A program made the position numbers and the translations under genes. Source: Lytechinus pictus (Eukaryota; Echinodermata; Echinoidea; Temnopleuroida; Toxopneustidae). From it: 64,000 bases of DNA. Position 1 is the stretch's first letter, and the number at the start of each line of letters is the position of its first letter. Below are positions 1 to 13,800 of this stretch, in pieces. The stretch is taken from the NCBI RefSeq assembly GCF_037042905.1, contig NC_087262.1, forward strand, positions 21,991,501 to 22,055,500, in the 5' to 3' direction. The notes under the pieces are model-generated. The model had not been told where the DNA came from. It saw nothing but the letters and a program-made list of their open reading frames with translations, and did not search any database.

Positions 1-736
1 GAGATTACAAAATACAGTACAAAATTAATTACTAAACAGGTCAATGTAATTTATAACATTCAGTATGCAGCACAATGCATGTGTCAATGATGTAGTAAAC
101 ATACATAATGAATACAATAATTCAACTCTTAACCCTTGAAATTGATACTACGAAGCAAAACTGAGGGCAAGAAAAGTATGAAATATAAGTGCCACTCCAG
201 CTATCATTAAAAGAGTGATGTTATCGTATATCTCATATTTTTGTTTGTTTTTTGTTCAATTTCATTGTCTTTATTTTATGCAGGTACTGACATATGCGGT
301 ACCACTTGCGCTGAGATAATAAAGATCATTAAAAGCATTGCTTTCAAAGAATGGTTATTTTTTGTATTATACATTCACAATTTTATTGTAACAGATGGAT
401 ATTGATATTTTGTTCATGTGTGTATCTTAATTATGAATTCATCTGTTGCAATGCATATATTGGCATATCTAAGAAAATCGGTGCTTGTGGGCCAAGTGCC
501 TAGATTACGCCACTTCCAACACCCGATGAAAGGACAGTCAACGAGTTCCAATTATTGATGCATTTTGGCATCTTTGGTTGTTCCTCAGTTTTGCTCCAAG
601 AATATAAAGACAGCTACAGGATAGACTTATTTCAAAAAGAATAAAACCATGGAAAATATTAACTTATGCTGTATTTATCATAGACCACTTAGAGATTCTA
701 GATGAAGGAAGTGTTTTCTTATGTAGGCAGGTTTAT
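1..736. other. Intron of gene A, no exon recognised
   Basis: AT-rich sequence. The expected upstream counterpart of gene B exon 36852-36956 (GHGGW repeat) is not found here, so the previous exon lies left of the window. Confidence 0.6.
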
Positions 737-1476
737 TGTATCCCCCAAACAGAGTTCGGAGGATACTATGGATTTGGCCTCGTCGCGCTGCCGCGTCCGC
801 TGCAGAGATTTCCTTGTGAGCTGTCTATCAGCTGCATTTCTTCTCCGATCGTCTTCAAATTTGGCATGAAGGTTGAGTATGGTATAGCAAAGAAGCCTAT
901 CGATTTGGGTGTGGGCGGAGACATCATTGCCATGGTAACAAGAGTTTTTTTGTGGAAATAGATGAGATGTCCTTGTGAGCGCTCTACCAGCTGCATTTCT
1001 TTTCCGATCATCTTCAAATGTGGCATGAAGGTCCATTATGGTAGAGCAAAGCTGCCTATTGATGTTGGTTTGGGCGGAGACATCGTTGCCATGGTAACAA
1101 TATTTTTGTGGAAAATTTGGTAAAACCTGTAACTTCTGCTTTTTTCCCCAGTTTTTCATAACAGTTGGCACACAGAAGCAATATTAGAAGGTGAAGTGAA
1201 GATGCCTATCATTGTTGTCGGGGGGTCTTAGGGTTAGGTTTATAATATATATTATCCAGATTACTCTATAATTGTATTCCCCAACAGGTGATATTGGACA
1301 ATATTTTAGATTCTGCAGAGTCATGCTGCTACGTCATGTTATTGTCATCAAATTTGGTACCCACAGGCAAAATGTGGGCAGGGTCATTGTCGCCATGACA
1401 ATTGTATTTATTGTCAAATATCTGTGTGAGCTCTATATATCGCAATGACGGATGACGCGGTGGGTTCGGGGGATAC
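737..1476. mobile_element. Dispersed repeat with inverted ends TGTATCCCCC and internal tandem duplication
   Basis: The left end reads TGTATCCCCCAAAC and the right end is the inverted form GTTCGGGGGATACA. Inside, a ~150-bp segment starting TCCTTGTGAGC and ending at a GCCATGGTAAC motif occurs twice (about 811-958 and 970-1117, period 159). No long ORF; the two minus-strand ORFs that cover it are repeat translations. Confidence 0.6.
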
Positions 1477-1661
1477 ATGTACTCGGCCGCGCAACCCGCC
1501 GAGCATCTCTAGTTTCTTTTTGAAATAATCTTTTTAACCTTCATGCCCATATTTTGCACCCACCCCCAGAGTGTGGGCTCCTTTCTGGGGGCATGTGCCC
1601 GTTTGCTCTCCCCAAGTTTAACCACTGAATTTATGTGTTAATTTCCATATATTGATATCAG

Positions 1662-1821
1662 CTAATCGGCAAAGCCGCGAAGGTTGTCATGATAGATGGA
1701 TTAGATGTTCATGTCAGAACAAAGGACTATAGTAGGTTCATCTTCAATGCAGTCAACCTAACTCCGACCATCTATCATGCTTTGGATGCTGAAGGGAAAA
1801 GATTGGCAGAAGATTATATAA
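1662..1821 (+). CDS. Gene A exon a1 (REP-type repeat)
   Basis: An AG acceptor at 1660-1661 and GTAAGT donor at 1822 bound 160 nt, the same length as gene B exon 37994-38153. It begins LIGKAAKVVMIDGLDVHV, matching AIGVVGKVIKVKESNIHV in gene B. It ends in phase 1. The first four intron bases are followed directly by a GAT triplet array. Confidence 0.85.
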
Positions 1822-4800
1822 GTAAGTGATGATGATGATGATTGTAGTGGTGGTTAAGGTGATGATGATGATGATGATGTAGTGATGATGATGAAGATGA
1901 TGATGTTGAAGATGATGAAGATTATGTTGTTGAAGATGATGATGATGAAGATGATGATGTTGAAGATTGATGATGATGATGATGATGGTGGTGATGATAA
2001 TGAAGATGATGATGTTGAAGATGATGATGTTGAAGAATGTGATGTTGATGATGATGATGATGATGAAGATGATGATGATGATGATGAAGATGATAGTGAT
2101 AGGGGTATTTGGGGTGGCAGTGATGATGATCGTGGTGAAGATAATGATGATGATGGTGTTAATGATAATGATAATAATAACGACAATGATAACAGTAATA
2201 ATGAACAAGAAAAAGAGGAATAAAAAGATTAAGAAAAGGAGGAAGAGGAGTGCATGGGTGCTAAAATGATCTATATTTGAGGATGTCTCTCACTTTTCTA
2301 GGATTCACTCGGATCACAAAACGAGAGGTGAACAACATGGCAACAGCCGTAGAGGGAGGAGATATCGTATCAGTGGGACGATTCACGGAGAAGCATCCTG
2401 AATGTGTTAGTATCAGCATCATACCTCAGTCAGATTTCCCCTGTGGCAGCCGTATGGTGACTGGAAAACAGCCGTTTTATTCAGTTTTATTCAAATCCCC
2501 TATGTATAGGAAGCTGGTACAAAAAAAAAATGTTAAAACTGCAGTTTTCAACTCACCGTTAGGCCGCCATAGGGGAAATGTAACTTAGGTATCAAGATGA
2601 AATTTTGGTCTATTGAAGATGATATACATGTATGTCAAATTTCGAAACTTTGAAATCAAGTTCAGAGTCCATTATGGTAGTTGCTGTAGGTGTTTTTCTT
2701 TGGGTTGTCTGTCTTCCCTTACTGCTTGTGATCATTTTGAAATTATTTGATAATTAAATTATTGTGATAATAATCTGATTATTTGTGGACTTTTGGGTAT
2801 ATTAATGTAAGCCTTGGTGTCTTTTCTTGCAATATATATAGAAAGGGTTAAGAATCAACTTCCAGCTTGATTTGTGTGTATATTGGTCAGGTTGAATTTC
2901 AAGGTCTTGGGATGAAATGTAAAACAATTAGTCATTATCTATAATGGCTTTTTAGGGTTTTTGGTCATAGTCAAGGTGAATGTAAGGAAAGGTATCTACA
3001 TTGCTTCTTTTTTAAATAACTTTATACATCCACAACACCCCCACCCCCCCCCCCCACCCCCACAATAGTGTATATATTTCAGATGTAGCAATGATTGATG
3101 ATGGCACAAATTTTAGTTGGAAACATCAGAGAGACCTAGTTTTTTTTATCAAAGTCAAAAGTTAAATAGTACGTCATTTACCTGTTGGGTAAAAATCAAC
3201 AACAAATGTCTGTATCAGGAAATGTGATTTTTCATCTTGCATGGGATGGGGAACAGGTGTACACAGGAAGTACTGATGGTATCTCTTTTGTTTTTTATTG
3301 TAGGTACTGCACTGTAAACCAGAACGTGGAATTTCCCTCCTGTCCTATGCCGCTGCCATGGGAAGCAAAGGAATGGTCAAGACTATGGTAGAGAATGGTG
3401 CCTTCATTGAGAGTCATGGGGAAGGGGGCTGCACTCCACTGGGCAATGCAACAATAAGGTACATTTTTCAGCTTTACATAATAAAATGTATGTATAATGC
3501 CAAACAGACAAGGTTATTTGATTTCTTGATTACTTGGGTCGTGGGTTCGAATCCCAGCCATGGCGTAATTTCCTTCAGCGAGAAATTCATCCACATTGTG
3601 CTGCAATCAACCCAGGTAAGGTGAATGGGTACCAGGTAGGAAGAAATTCCTTGAATGCCTGAGCGCCTAAGCAGTCCAGCTAAAGCTGGGGTAATAATGA
3701 TAGCAGGGCCCACTTTGGCCCGAATTCTCGAAGGGTGGCTAACTTAGCCCATGGTGCTAAATCGCGTCATTTGACGTCATTTAGCCCATGGTGCTAAATT
3801 TTGCATTTCTCGCAGCTCGGCTAACTTAGCCCGGGCTAAATCGTGGGCTAAATCGCGTCATTTGACGTCACAAATTTAGCCACCCCTTTGGCCATGGGCT
3901 AAATCGTGGGCTAAATTAGCCCACTGATTTTGACCAATCAGATAGCAGATTATCAACATGAACAATAATTGTTTTATTTTATGCATCGCGAGAACGAGCC
4001 GACGATATGGACGGGAAGGGGGTCGTAATGCCGTATTTATCTTCACATCTTCGAACAAAACCGTAAGTATGCATTTTGACGTAAGAGTTTTGATCATTGT
4101 AGAGCCTTCGGCTGATTTTTCATTTATCTGTGCCAACGCGAAATATCAGAATATGATTCGGAATACCTGATGATGCGGAAGTCTTACATCAAGAGTTACA
4201 GCATGAAGTAATGACACAGTCCCATACGTTCAATTTTGTGTGTGACTGACTGACTGTCCTGTGCAGTCTGTCCATACACACTCCAAGGATCACGATCGAC
4301 CGCGTTCAGAAAAACTGCTGTAAATGAAGTGAACGGTGTTCCCAATATCATGATAATGTCCTTATAAAGCTTAGATCTGCATGGCATGGGCCATTGGATA
4401 GGCGGGGGGGGGGGGGACCTGTCCCCCCTGAAATGTTTGTTCCCCCCCTAAAATTTAGGTTGATGACTTTTTTTTTTTTTTTGCTTGTCAAATTTTTTTG
4501 CGATCCCCTCCTAAAATTTAGGTTTATAACCTTTTTTTTTGTCTTGTCTTTCCGTTAATGCCCACAATCATTATTTTGATTATTATGGCATATGAATGTC
4601 AATATTGACTTGACCTGAATTTTGCCGGGACCGGCAGGTGCAATACACCGGGTGAACACCCTACCGTACTCTTTGACGAATAGTGACGGTGTATTGGATT
4701 TAACGTGCATAGGTTGGGTTTCTCCTATACATGGGACCAACATTTGCGTCCTTTCCGATGGACGGAGTGCTTTCCAACTGCATTCACACCTGCACTGAAT

Positions 4801-7800
4801 ACAGTGGTGAGGCACGCTAACACACAACGCTTAATAGCATCAGATTTTTTTGTTAGACGCGTTTCGGCATGAGCGGGACTCAAACCCCTCACGAGTCACG
4901 TTGAGATCTACGATCTTATCCGAAACATGCGCTCTAACCGACTGAGCTACGCTGCCTTTTTTTGGGCTTGTCAATTTTTTTCCGTGTCCATCCAAAAATT
5001 TCAGGTGGCCCCCCCCCCCTTAATTTTTTGGCTTCCGCCGCCAATGTAGCTATGGCCATGCTGGCCAGGGCAGGGTTATCATAAATGACTAGGCCTAGAG
5101 TATAGTAATTACGGTATGGCAACTGCAAAACTCACTCGGTCACTGGCATCGCAAAGACAAGCTAAGTAAAGTGACCTGAAAGTTTACTTTAAAGTTTGAT
5201 GTTTTCTTTATTTCAATTTTTGAGTCATTACTCATCACTCAATCAATGAACAAGGTCATGATAGAATGATTACTCATTTTTTGGGGGGGGCATTCACCCA
5301 GGTTAAAAATAGTGGTGGATTGATCCACATGATGGAGCCTGTGTATAAAACTATAAAAAAGAACTGCCCACTCATCAAGTTTTGTCCCCAACCCCTCCCC
5401 CCCCTCCAAGAAGAAAAAATACTGTGACTTTGTGTTTGGGAATGTTGATATTTCTTTGAAAAAAAAATAAATGCACCCGTGAGGCCATGACTCATCATTA
5501 TAATTTATAGACCCCTGTATTTCTTATTTTTTTGTATTAATCTCTTCTATAAAGTTCTAAAACTTATGTCACCTAGTACTGTGTATAGATCTAGATTATT
5601 TGGAATGACCTTTGTTTCTGGGGATTGTTTTCATTAACAATTTTTTTATTTACATTGGGAGGCAGCGTAGCTCAGTAGGTTAGAGCGCATGTTTCAGATA
5701 AGATTGTAGATCTCAATGTGAGGGGTTCGAGTCCCGCTCATGGGCGGAAATCTGTCCCGAAAGGTAGGGGGGACAACGGGCTGATCCAGCCTTCGCCAAT
5801 GGGGGGGGGGGGGGTGAAAACATTTTCAGCCATATGTTAATCCCTGATCGGCTGGTTGAAGGTAATTTTTGTCTGTTTCATTGAAGGAGTAGTCCTCATG
5901 GTCACTTTTTAGCTTTATTCTTATAAATCAACATAAATATATGATATCATTGTTCTTATATAATGCTAGCGCGAAGAGCGAGCAAAATTTTTTTGGAAAA
6001 TTTATGTATTTTTTTCCTAAAATTTGAACATTCTGGGCAATGTTTGTTATCTTGAAAAAGATGTATATACAACTGAATATATATTACGACCGCGAAGTGC
6101 GAGCAGAGGTTAACTGATGGAAAAGGTACCTGTTAAAGACTGTTTGCAATTAGCCATGAAGACGTTACATATTTCAACAATCAAATAATGCGAGCGCGAA
6201 GCATGAGCGAAAATTTTATATAGTGACATGAAAGATTGTTTTTATTTTCCAAGTTTTCCCCTCATCTTATTTTATTCACTCTGGAAAATTTGACAAGCAA
6301 AAAAAAAAAAAAAAAAAAGGTTTTCACCCAAAATGTAAGGTCATTTAGTCCAAAATACATGTATTATTTCGAATGTTAATGATGCATTTTTCTCTATCAT
6401 AAAAGACCAAAAATAGTAGGGGGGACATTTGATATTGTGTCCCCCCTACTATTTTTGGTAGGGGGGACATATCTCCCCCTGGGATTTCCGCCCATGGTCC
6501 CGTTCAAGCCAAAATTTGTCTAACAAAAAATCTGATGCTATAGCATTGTGTGTTCCTGTTAGCATGTCTCAGACTCTCATCACTGTATTTAGTGCAGGTG
6601 TGAATGCAGTTGGAAAACACTCCGTCCATCGGAAAGGACGCAAATGTTGGTCCCGTGTATAGGAGAGTCACAACCTATGCACTTTAAAACCAATACACTA
6701 TTCGTCAAAGATGGGTGTTCACCCAGTCACGGTATTTATTGCACCTGCCGGTCCCGGCAAAATTCAGGTCATTGAGGTCAAGTCAAACTTGACGTTCATA
6801 TGCCATAATAATATAATGATTGTGGACATTAACGGAAAGACAATGCTACCATCAATCATCCCCACTGTAGAGCCAAAGAAGTTCAGCGGAACAACCAATA
6901 TACAGAGAGTAGAGACTGAAATTTTTGGTCTACCATTTAATTAACATGCAGGTAGACAATTTTGAAGTCATTGTGCATGTTTATTATTTCTATTTGATCC
7001 CTAGATCAAATAAATCCCTTTAAAGTACCAACAGGAGCACACAAAATATTACTATTTGTACTAACAAGTAGATTCTAGATTAGACCAAAAGCGTCAGTCT
7101 GCGACTCTATCTATGTACATTGGTTGTTCCGCTGAACTTCTTTGGCTCTGCTTACCAATTGGGATTATAGTAAAATGTCAGAAATTGTTGAATAAATCCC
7201 CCAAAACAACAGTTATTCCTGTCTAATTCTTGATAAAGATAAATATCATACAGTATTACGATATCAGAATTTATCAAGTCTACTACTGATTGTTATTCAT
7301 ATCATAGTAAGATTTTTATTTCCTTTTTATTTCTTCATTATTAGGCACTACCTAAGCCACAATACTGAAAATGGCTAATGTTCTCCAACAGTGTCGTCAC
7401 TCATCATTGTTGAGTATGGAGTATGGAAAGAGAGGTTTGTTTCATTTTTTTTTATTTCATTAATTTTCTAAGTTCCATAAGAAAATCTTGATATATCGGT
7501 TTCCTATTTTATGCCAACTGTAACCAATTATATTTTAGGGGCCATCTTTTTTTGTTATCACAATAAATGAAAACCTGTTTGATAACTGTAATCTTATTAT
7601 TTTACACTTACTGCAGAACATATTAAAGTCATTTGTAATTTCCTTTCCATTATTTTGATTGGGTAGGCAGTTTACCTTTAGAGTGACGATGTTCGGAATA
7701 TGGCAAAAAAGGTGATGATCTCGGAATGCATGTCCACAATCCATATTATTTAACTCGTCCACATTTTAAAATTTTATTTTTTACTTTATCTAACCCACAG

Positions 7801-10800
7801 ATACTTGAACATGTTGGAATGTCACCTTGAGGACCAAGATATGGGGAGAATAATGCTTGAATGGTGCACAGATGAGTCTTTTCAACTCTGGTATGCTTCT
7901 CCAAGAAAACGGCCATGCACATCACCAGAATGCTAGAACAGGATCAGGGAGTGAATATCTGAGGAAGGGTTCTTTTCCAGTACTTTGATACAATTGTCTT
8001 CACTTCATTTTTTTGCTGTTGGTGAGTTATTTCCCATCTACTTAATGTCCCATGATAATGAGCTTTTGTCAATAGTATGGTTTTTTTTTCCTTAATACAA
8101 TACAAATCAAACTTATGTAAAAATAATCCAGAATAAAGACAAAATAGTCATAATACATTATGAATACAAAATAACGATGTGAGCTTAAAGCCATCATGAG
8201 CGGTTATGCAACTTCACCCAAGCTGACATGATCTTACTTGTATGTATGCAGTCAACTTGGCCCTTACATACTGTATTTCATCCTTTTTCAGTCCTGTTGT
8301 TAGTCAAATTTTATTATAATTTGATTCTCTTCATATGTACGATCAGACAATTTTAAAGAGTTAACTGCAAAATTTTCTATTGCAGGAGAAATGAGAAATC
8401 GAAAAGAAAATGCATTTTGCTTCTTCAGGTAAAAGGGGTATTACTATTAATTGTTACATCAATGAAGATATATTTCTAGAAAGAATACTGAAGAGCAATT
8501 TTTTAAATATGTATTCTGTTCTTGATCCTTACTGCAGGTATCCTTTGCTCTTCTTTTTTGATGAATTCCTGCCTGCATTCTCTCGTCAATCAATCAAGAT
8601 AGCGTGCTATTTCGCATTCCATTGGCCATGTCATAATCTACGCATGAACATGGACACTGAGTTAAAACTGGTAGCTTGCTCAATCCCGTACATCTCTTGA
8701 CTGTCACCAGCTATCTATTCCTAGAGGTTTTAAAGCTACTGTACCACAGCCAATTTGGACAGCACCATCTCAAGACATAAACTCCTGTACCTTGTAACAC
8801 CAGGATGTAATAAATTGACAGGTTTATTACTTATTTGCAAAGAAAATAATATTATCTTAGTTGTTGGGGTGTTTCCACGCATTCCTGTATTTCAATAGTG
8901 ATCTAATGACCATCTTGCTTTTAAAACCCAAATTCACAATATTTTTCTTGTTTGATAAAAGGTTAGGTACTTCTGGGTGGATATAAATGACACACATGTT
9001 GGGTTAATAAGCAACAGTTGTATCATACTTAACTCAGTTTTGCCAAGAGATGGACTGACTTTAGGTCATTCTTATTATTCAAGTCTATTGTCTCACTTAT
9101 CTTTTTTTTAATTAAGAATCAATGCTTAAATCCTCATGGTTTCAATTTTAACCCTATAGACTGGGCTATTTCAACGTCTAAGAAGACTGGGGGGGGGCTG
9201 ATTCAGCCCCCCCCCCCCCCCGCCACCCCCAGGTCTTCTTAGGATTAAGACCTGTTTATTCATAAAATAGTCACTTGCCTTGGCATGTGCAGCTCCCTAA
9301 TGTGTCAAATTTAAATCATATAATTTCATTTTGGTGAATTAATATCCTTTTACTTTCCAGCTTTTCGTAGGCACTTCGATACACTGAAATGAGCACTATA
9401 TAAATGCAAACTACCAGTAATATTATCAATTTAATATTACTATTATTATGATTGAATCATCCTTCTTTAGTGTCTTTCAGAAATATATTTGACATTTTTT
9501 CCGAGTATCTTATCATTCATAGTGATAAATGTAGACAGTGAATTAAATTTTTTGTGTCATATAAACGACTTTTGATCTAATTTAAAAAACAACAATGTAC
9601 TGAATAAACTAATCTATCTACTATAAATGTACATACGTTTTGTTTATATATTGTATTCCAGGTGTGTTATCAGCAGAAAACATGATTTTTTTTCTCTCTC
9701 TCTCCATGTGCCTGTGTTCAGTTATTACAGGAGGCAAAAAATAAATTAATATAAAAAATACTTTATTCACTTTCAGATTAAAATTGTGCCAAGGAAAGAT
9801 TAAGGTTATGTGTAAGGCAGGGGTGGTAGTAATGTGAATGATATGTTGGTAAAGGTTGTGTATGAAGGAAGTAAACTGACTGCTTGTGCAAGAGGATACA
9901 ATTAGAGAAAATTGCTGTAGTGGGTACTACAATGTTATTTATTATAAACTTTTAATTGGGAGAAAAGTTTTTTGGTATGTAAAGATACATGATAAATGTG
10001 CATGTGATGAAAGCAAATGAGAAGTGAAAGGAGGGAAGGTAGCTATATCACCGAGAGAATGACATGTGGGGTTAGCATATCATAAGACTTTGTTTAAATG
10101 TTAATTTTTATTGTAGGAATTGTAATCCCCTCAGAAATGATTTTATTTTTTTTCTTTAAAAGCAGGGGCATTTTGACCAAATATCCTGAATTAAGCAATT
10201 GGTCTTCGGGAGGGGATGGAGGGGGGCAAAGTTATTACAAGGCAGGGGCTGCGGAACAGTTAATCACAATCGGTCAAGGCCCCCCCCCCCCGGTTCCGCA
10301 GCCCCTGCAAGCTGGACACCAGGCTGATAATTTCAAAATTGACCATAATTAGCAATTATCTTTCAATCTAGGAGTACCTTGGACATTTTGTCATAATTTC
10401 CCCCAATTTCAAATATATTTTTATGATCGGTGGAATACCGTTTTTACTCATCCAGGGTTCATAAGTCAACATTTTTCTGGCTAAAATACTGTATTGCCTT
10501 TGAAAAAATGAATACATGCTCTTACGAATGTGCAAGCATGGTGTCTAACCTGGTTACCCCCCCCCCCCGCCAACTGGAGTAGCAATAACAGAAATAAGTT
10601 AGGGATAATGCAATTACGGTGACCAGTGAGTGCTCTTGGAGGAGCTTACCAATTAATATCTTGGCTCCTTCCAAAATTGTTAGCTCTGGCACAAATGTTG
10701 GAAGTTTTTGCTCGCGCACAACTTTTTAAAAATTAATTTTACCAGATACGCCATATCAAGCCCCCTTTAAATTTTTGGTTCATCCAGGACTTCATCGATC

Positions 10801-13800
10801 ATGGGGTGCAGAAATTAAATGTTCCTCCCCCCCAAAAAAAAAAAAAGATAAAATCAATCGAAAATAAAAATGATAAAGAAAAAAAATATAAACTAGTTAA
10901 GTAAATTATAAGAGGTAGACTATAAATAAAGGAATAAAAATAACGAAATAAACAAATTTAAAAGAATTCTGTTTTTGAAGGTGAAAGATAATTAAATTTA
11001 AAAAAATAATAGAAAATGGAATTTCATACAAATACTGCTGCAACTTCCCCATTGATAAAAATATAACTTATTGGAAAAAATACAATTAATAGAACATAAA
11101 ATTTTAAAAATATTACTTCAAATAGGAAAGTTTAAGAGAAAGAAATAAATGGCACTCGATAGTGGGGTCGAGATCATGTTGCTTGCGCCGGCCGGCCCCA
11201 GCCCCTAACTCATAATTTTTTCACATGCATCTAAACGTAACATACAAGACCCCAATTTTTTTCAAGATTCAATTTTTAGGATAGCCATAGCAGCATGGCA
11301 TTTCATTTTCAATCAAAACTCGATCCACCCACTTTGACAAGGTAGGTAGGCTTCGTAAACAGAATCAGATCGATGATGTATTTCACACAATGTGCACTAT
11401 AAATGGCAAGTTTTTTAGTTGCATTTTCCGTACTCAGTACTACGATATGTGCTCGATTTGGACTAAGGTTAGATCTAACCTATAGTCTATACATACCTAA
11501 CAAAAGGTTAAAATTAGAGTAGGCCCCTACAGCTTTTTTCGCATTTAAGGTACCACTGTGTAGAACAGTGCAGTCTTGGTCCTCACGATGCGTAGCCCAG
11601 GGAGCTCCATGGGTTACGCGATACGTTGCCCGGAATGGTGCAGGCAGGGGCAGCGCTCGCAGGCGGCGTGCCGTCGGCGGTAAATATATACCTACGTTGG
11701 CCCAAGTTAATTAACAAATTAATGACAATGTTCGCTGTCAATACCATCTCGCAAAGAAATTCAAGTGCATGTTGCTGATACATGATTTTTTTTTGGTTGA
11801 GTCCTGCTTCATAACCCCTGCGATGGCGACGTTTTCATGTCCCTAGCAGACTAAACTCTCAATACGGCGCTGAGCATGCTCAGTACTGCTTTATTACACT
11901 GAGCATGCTCAGTACAGTGCTAAATAGAGCGCTAACTTCAGTCATCGATCGTGGTAGATTTAGCCCCCCGTGCTAAATATTTAGCACCCCGTGCTAAATA
12001 TTTAGCCCGATGGGCTACGTTAGCCGGGGGTGCTAACTAGCCCACGCTTTGAGAAATGCTCGGTGGGCTAAATTAGCCCACGGGGGATAGTTAGCCCAGT
12101 GGGCTAAGTTAGCACGGGCTAAGTTAGCCACCCTTTGAGAATTCGGGCCTGGGAGAATAGTTTTCAGAACTGATGTGGCTTCCTTGGGTAAATACTCCTA
12201 TATTAATATTATTTCTTCATCTCTAATTGCATTAGCAGCTTTTGAATCTTGGCTGCTCTTTTTTATTTAATGGCTGATCTCCAGATACTTTCTTTTCATT
12301 TTATTGTTTTCCTTCTGCCTTTCGTATTGTACTTGCCAAATTTAACTATATGATGGAGGCCACTTGATCAATGAAAAGGACAAACGTATTTGATAAAGGT
12401 TGCTTTTTATTAATTTGATAGTGGACACGGCTGCTACTACCTCCCAAGAAAGACAAAGTATTCTAATCAACAGGTCTATCCACATTATTTTGAACTTCAG
12501 GAACAGACCTTCCAATGTCAAATACCTCCTGGAACAAGGAGCTGATGTGAACAGCACCAACAATCAAGGCTTCACACCCCTGTCCATTGCATGCATCAAA
12601 GGCTTTTCAGAGAGTGCCTTTCACCTCCTGCAGCATGGTGCAGACATCAACCACAGGGCAAATATTGTAAGTCATTTGGTGCTTCACATCTGCATGATCA
12701 AGCTAAAATGCCTTCTATAATGCCAGTGTGAAAGCAAATCATTATCAAAAGAAACTACCTGAGTAGATCCTTTGCCTGGTTATGCAAAATTTCTAGATTT
12801 CTTGAGTGGTCATAGACTTAAATGATACAACTGCCAGGATATTGTAATAAAACCTGTAAACCCTTGCAATACCAGTCGCTTCCATATAGCACAGGCGGAA
12901 TTATAATTGGTCAAGAAAACACCAGAAACTCTAGGGGTGATTTTTAGTCATTATTGCATGAATAGACTACCAATTATAAGAGGTGGCCAATGACTGTATG
13001 CATGTGTTTCTTTCTCAGGGTGAGGACTGCCCGATACCTGTGATGCTGGCCATTAACCTCGGGGCTCCCTCTATGGTTGATCTTATCTTGAACCGTAAAG
13101 ATGCAGACTTTAAAGCAGTTTCGGACTCTGGTGTATCCCTAATGCATTATGCTGCAAGCAATAAAGACACATAGTAAGTGTAGGATGAATGTTCACCTCT
13201 CCAAGATGATGATTATGGTGGTGATGATGATGGTGGTGGTGGTGATGATGGTGATGATGATGATAAATGGTGATGTAGTTATGGTGGTGGTGGTGGTGGA
13301 AGTGGTGGTATTGGTGATGGGACTTTGATGAAAATTATGAAGCTAGTAGTGAGGCTGATGTTGACATCAGCAAAGATAAACATGCTGATGAAGATGATGG
13401 TAGTGTTGATTATTAGAAGATGTAGGAAGAATAAAGAAGTAGATTGACAATCATAACTCCTAATCAAAAAGCTTTTACATATTTCACCTCATTACAGTTC
13501 GTTGAAGCAACTGATAGACAGGTTCCCACGGCTAGTTGAAGCAGCAACTGCTGAAGGACTTACCCCCTTATTTCACGCTATTGAGTATGCCCGTGTTGAG
13601 ACCACAGAACTGTTGATTAAGCAGGTATGTCAGTCTGATGCTATATGTATGAAATATTTGTGCTTTGGGGGATAAATCACTGAAGAAAATACAGAAATCG
13701 AATAGGAAAGAGAAATAAGTGAAATATTAATTTGTTCAATATTACATCAGATTCTGTCACATCTACTACATACTTTCCATTTGGTCTCATTCCAGATAGT

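Larger units (their letters stand above)
3717..12149. mobile_element. 8.4-kb block bounded by 34-bp inverted termini
   Basis: The first 34 bp (3717-3750, beginning GGCCCGAATTCTC) and the last 34 bp (12116-12149, ending GAGAATTCGGGCC) are inverted copies with one mismatch. Both ends continue with many short motifs of the GGGCTAA/TTAGCCC type. Removing the block leaves an intron of about 609 bp, close to the 581 bp of the matching gene B intron. No transposase ORF is recognised, and no matching target duplication is visible. It may be one element full of later insertions or two related MITEs that happen to face each other. Confidence 0.5.

Noticed and set aside
719-1171. 150-aa minus-strand ORF with two similar halves
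   Set aside because: The halves reflect the nucleotide-level internal duplication of the dispersed repeat; no family signal or splice context.
1753-2269. Poly-Asp, poly-Met, poly-Ile and poly-Ser ORFs
   Set aside because: GAT microsatellite read in different frames, within an intron of gene A.
4917-4956. tRNA gene on the minus strand
   Set aside because: A- and B-box regions are present, but the acceptor stem does not pair and a SINE body follows; same for 5661, 3540 and 35893.
7340-7937. Two-exon gene inside the 8.4-kb block
   Set aside because: The donor near 7433 (phase 1) joined to the acceptor at 7800 gives an immediate stop; no other frame-compatible partner was found.
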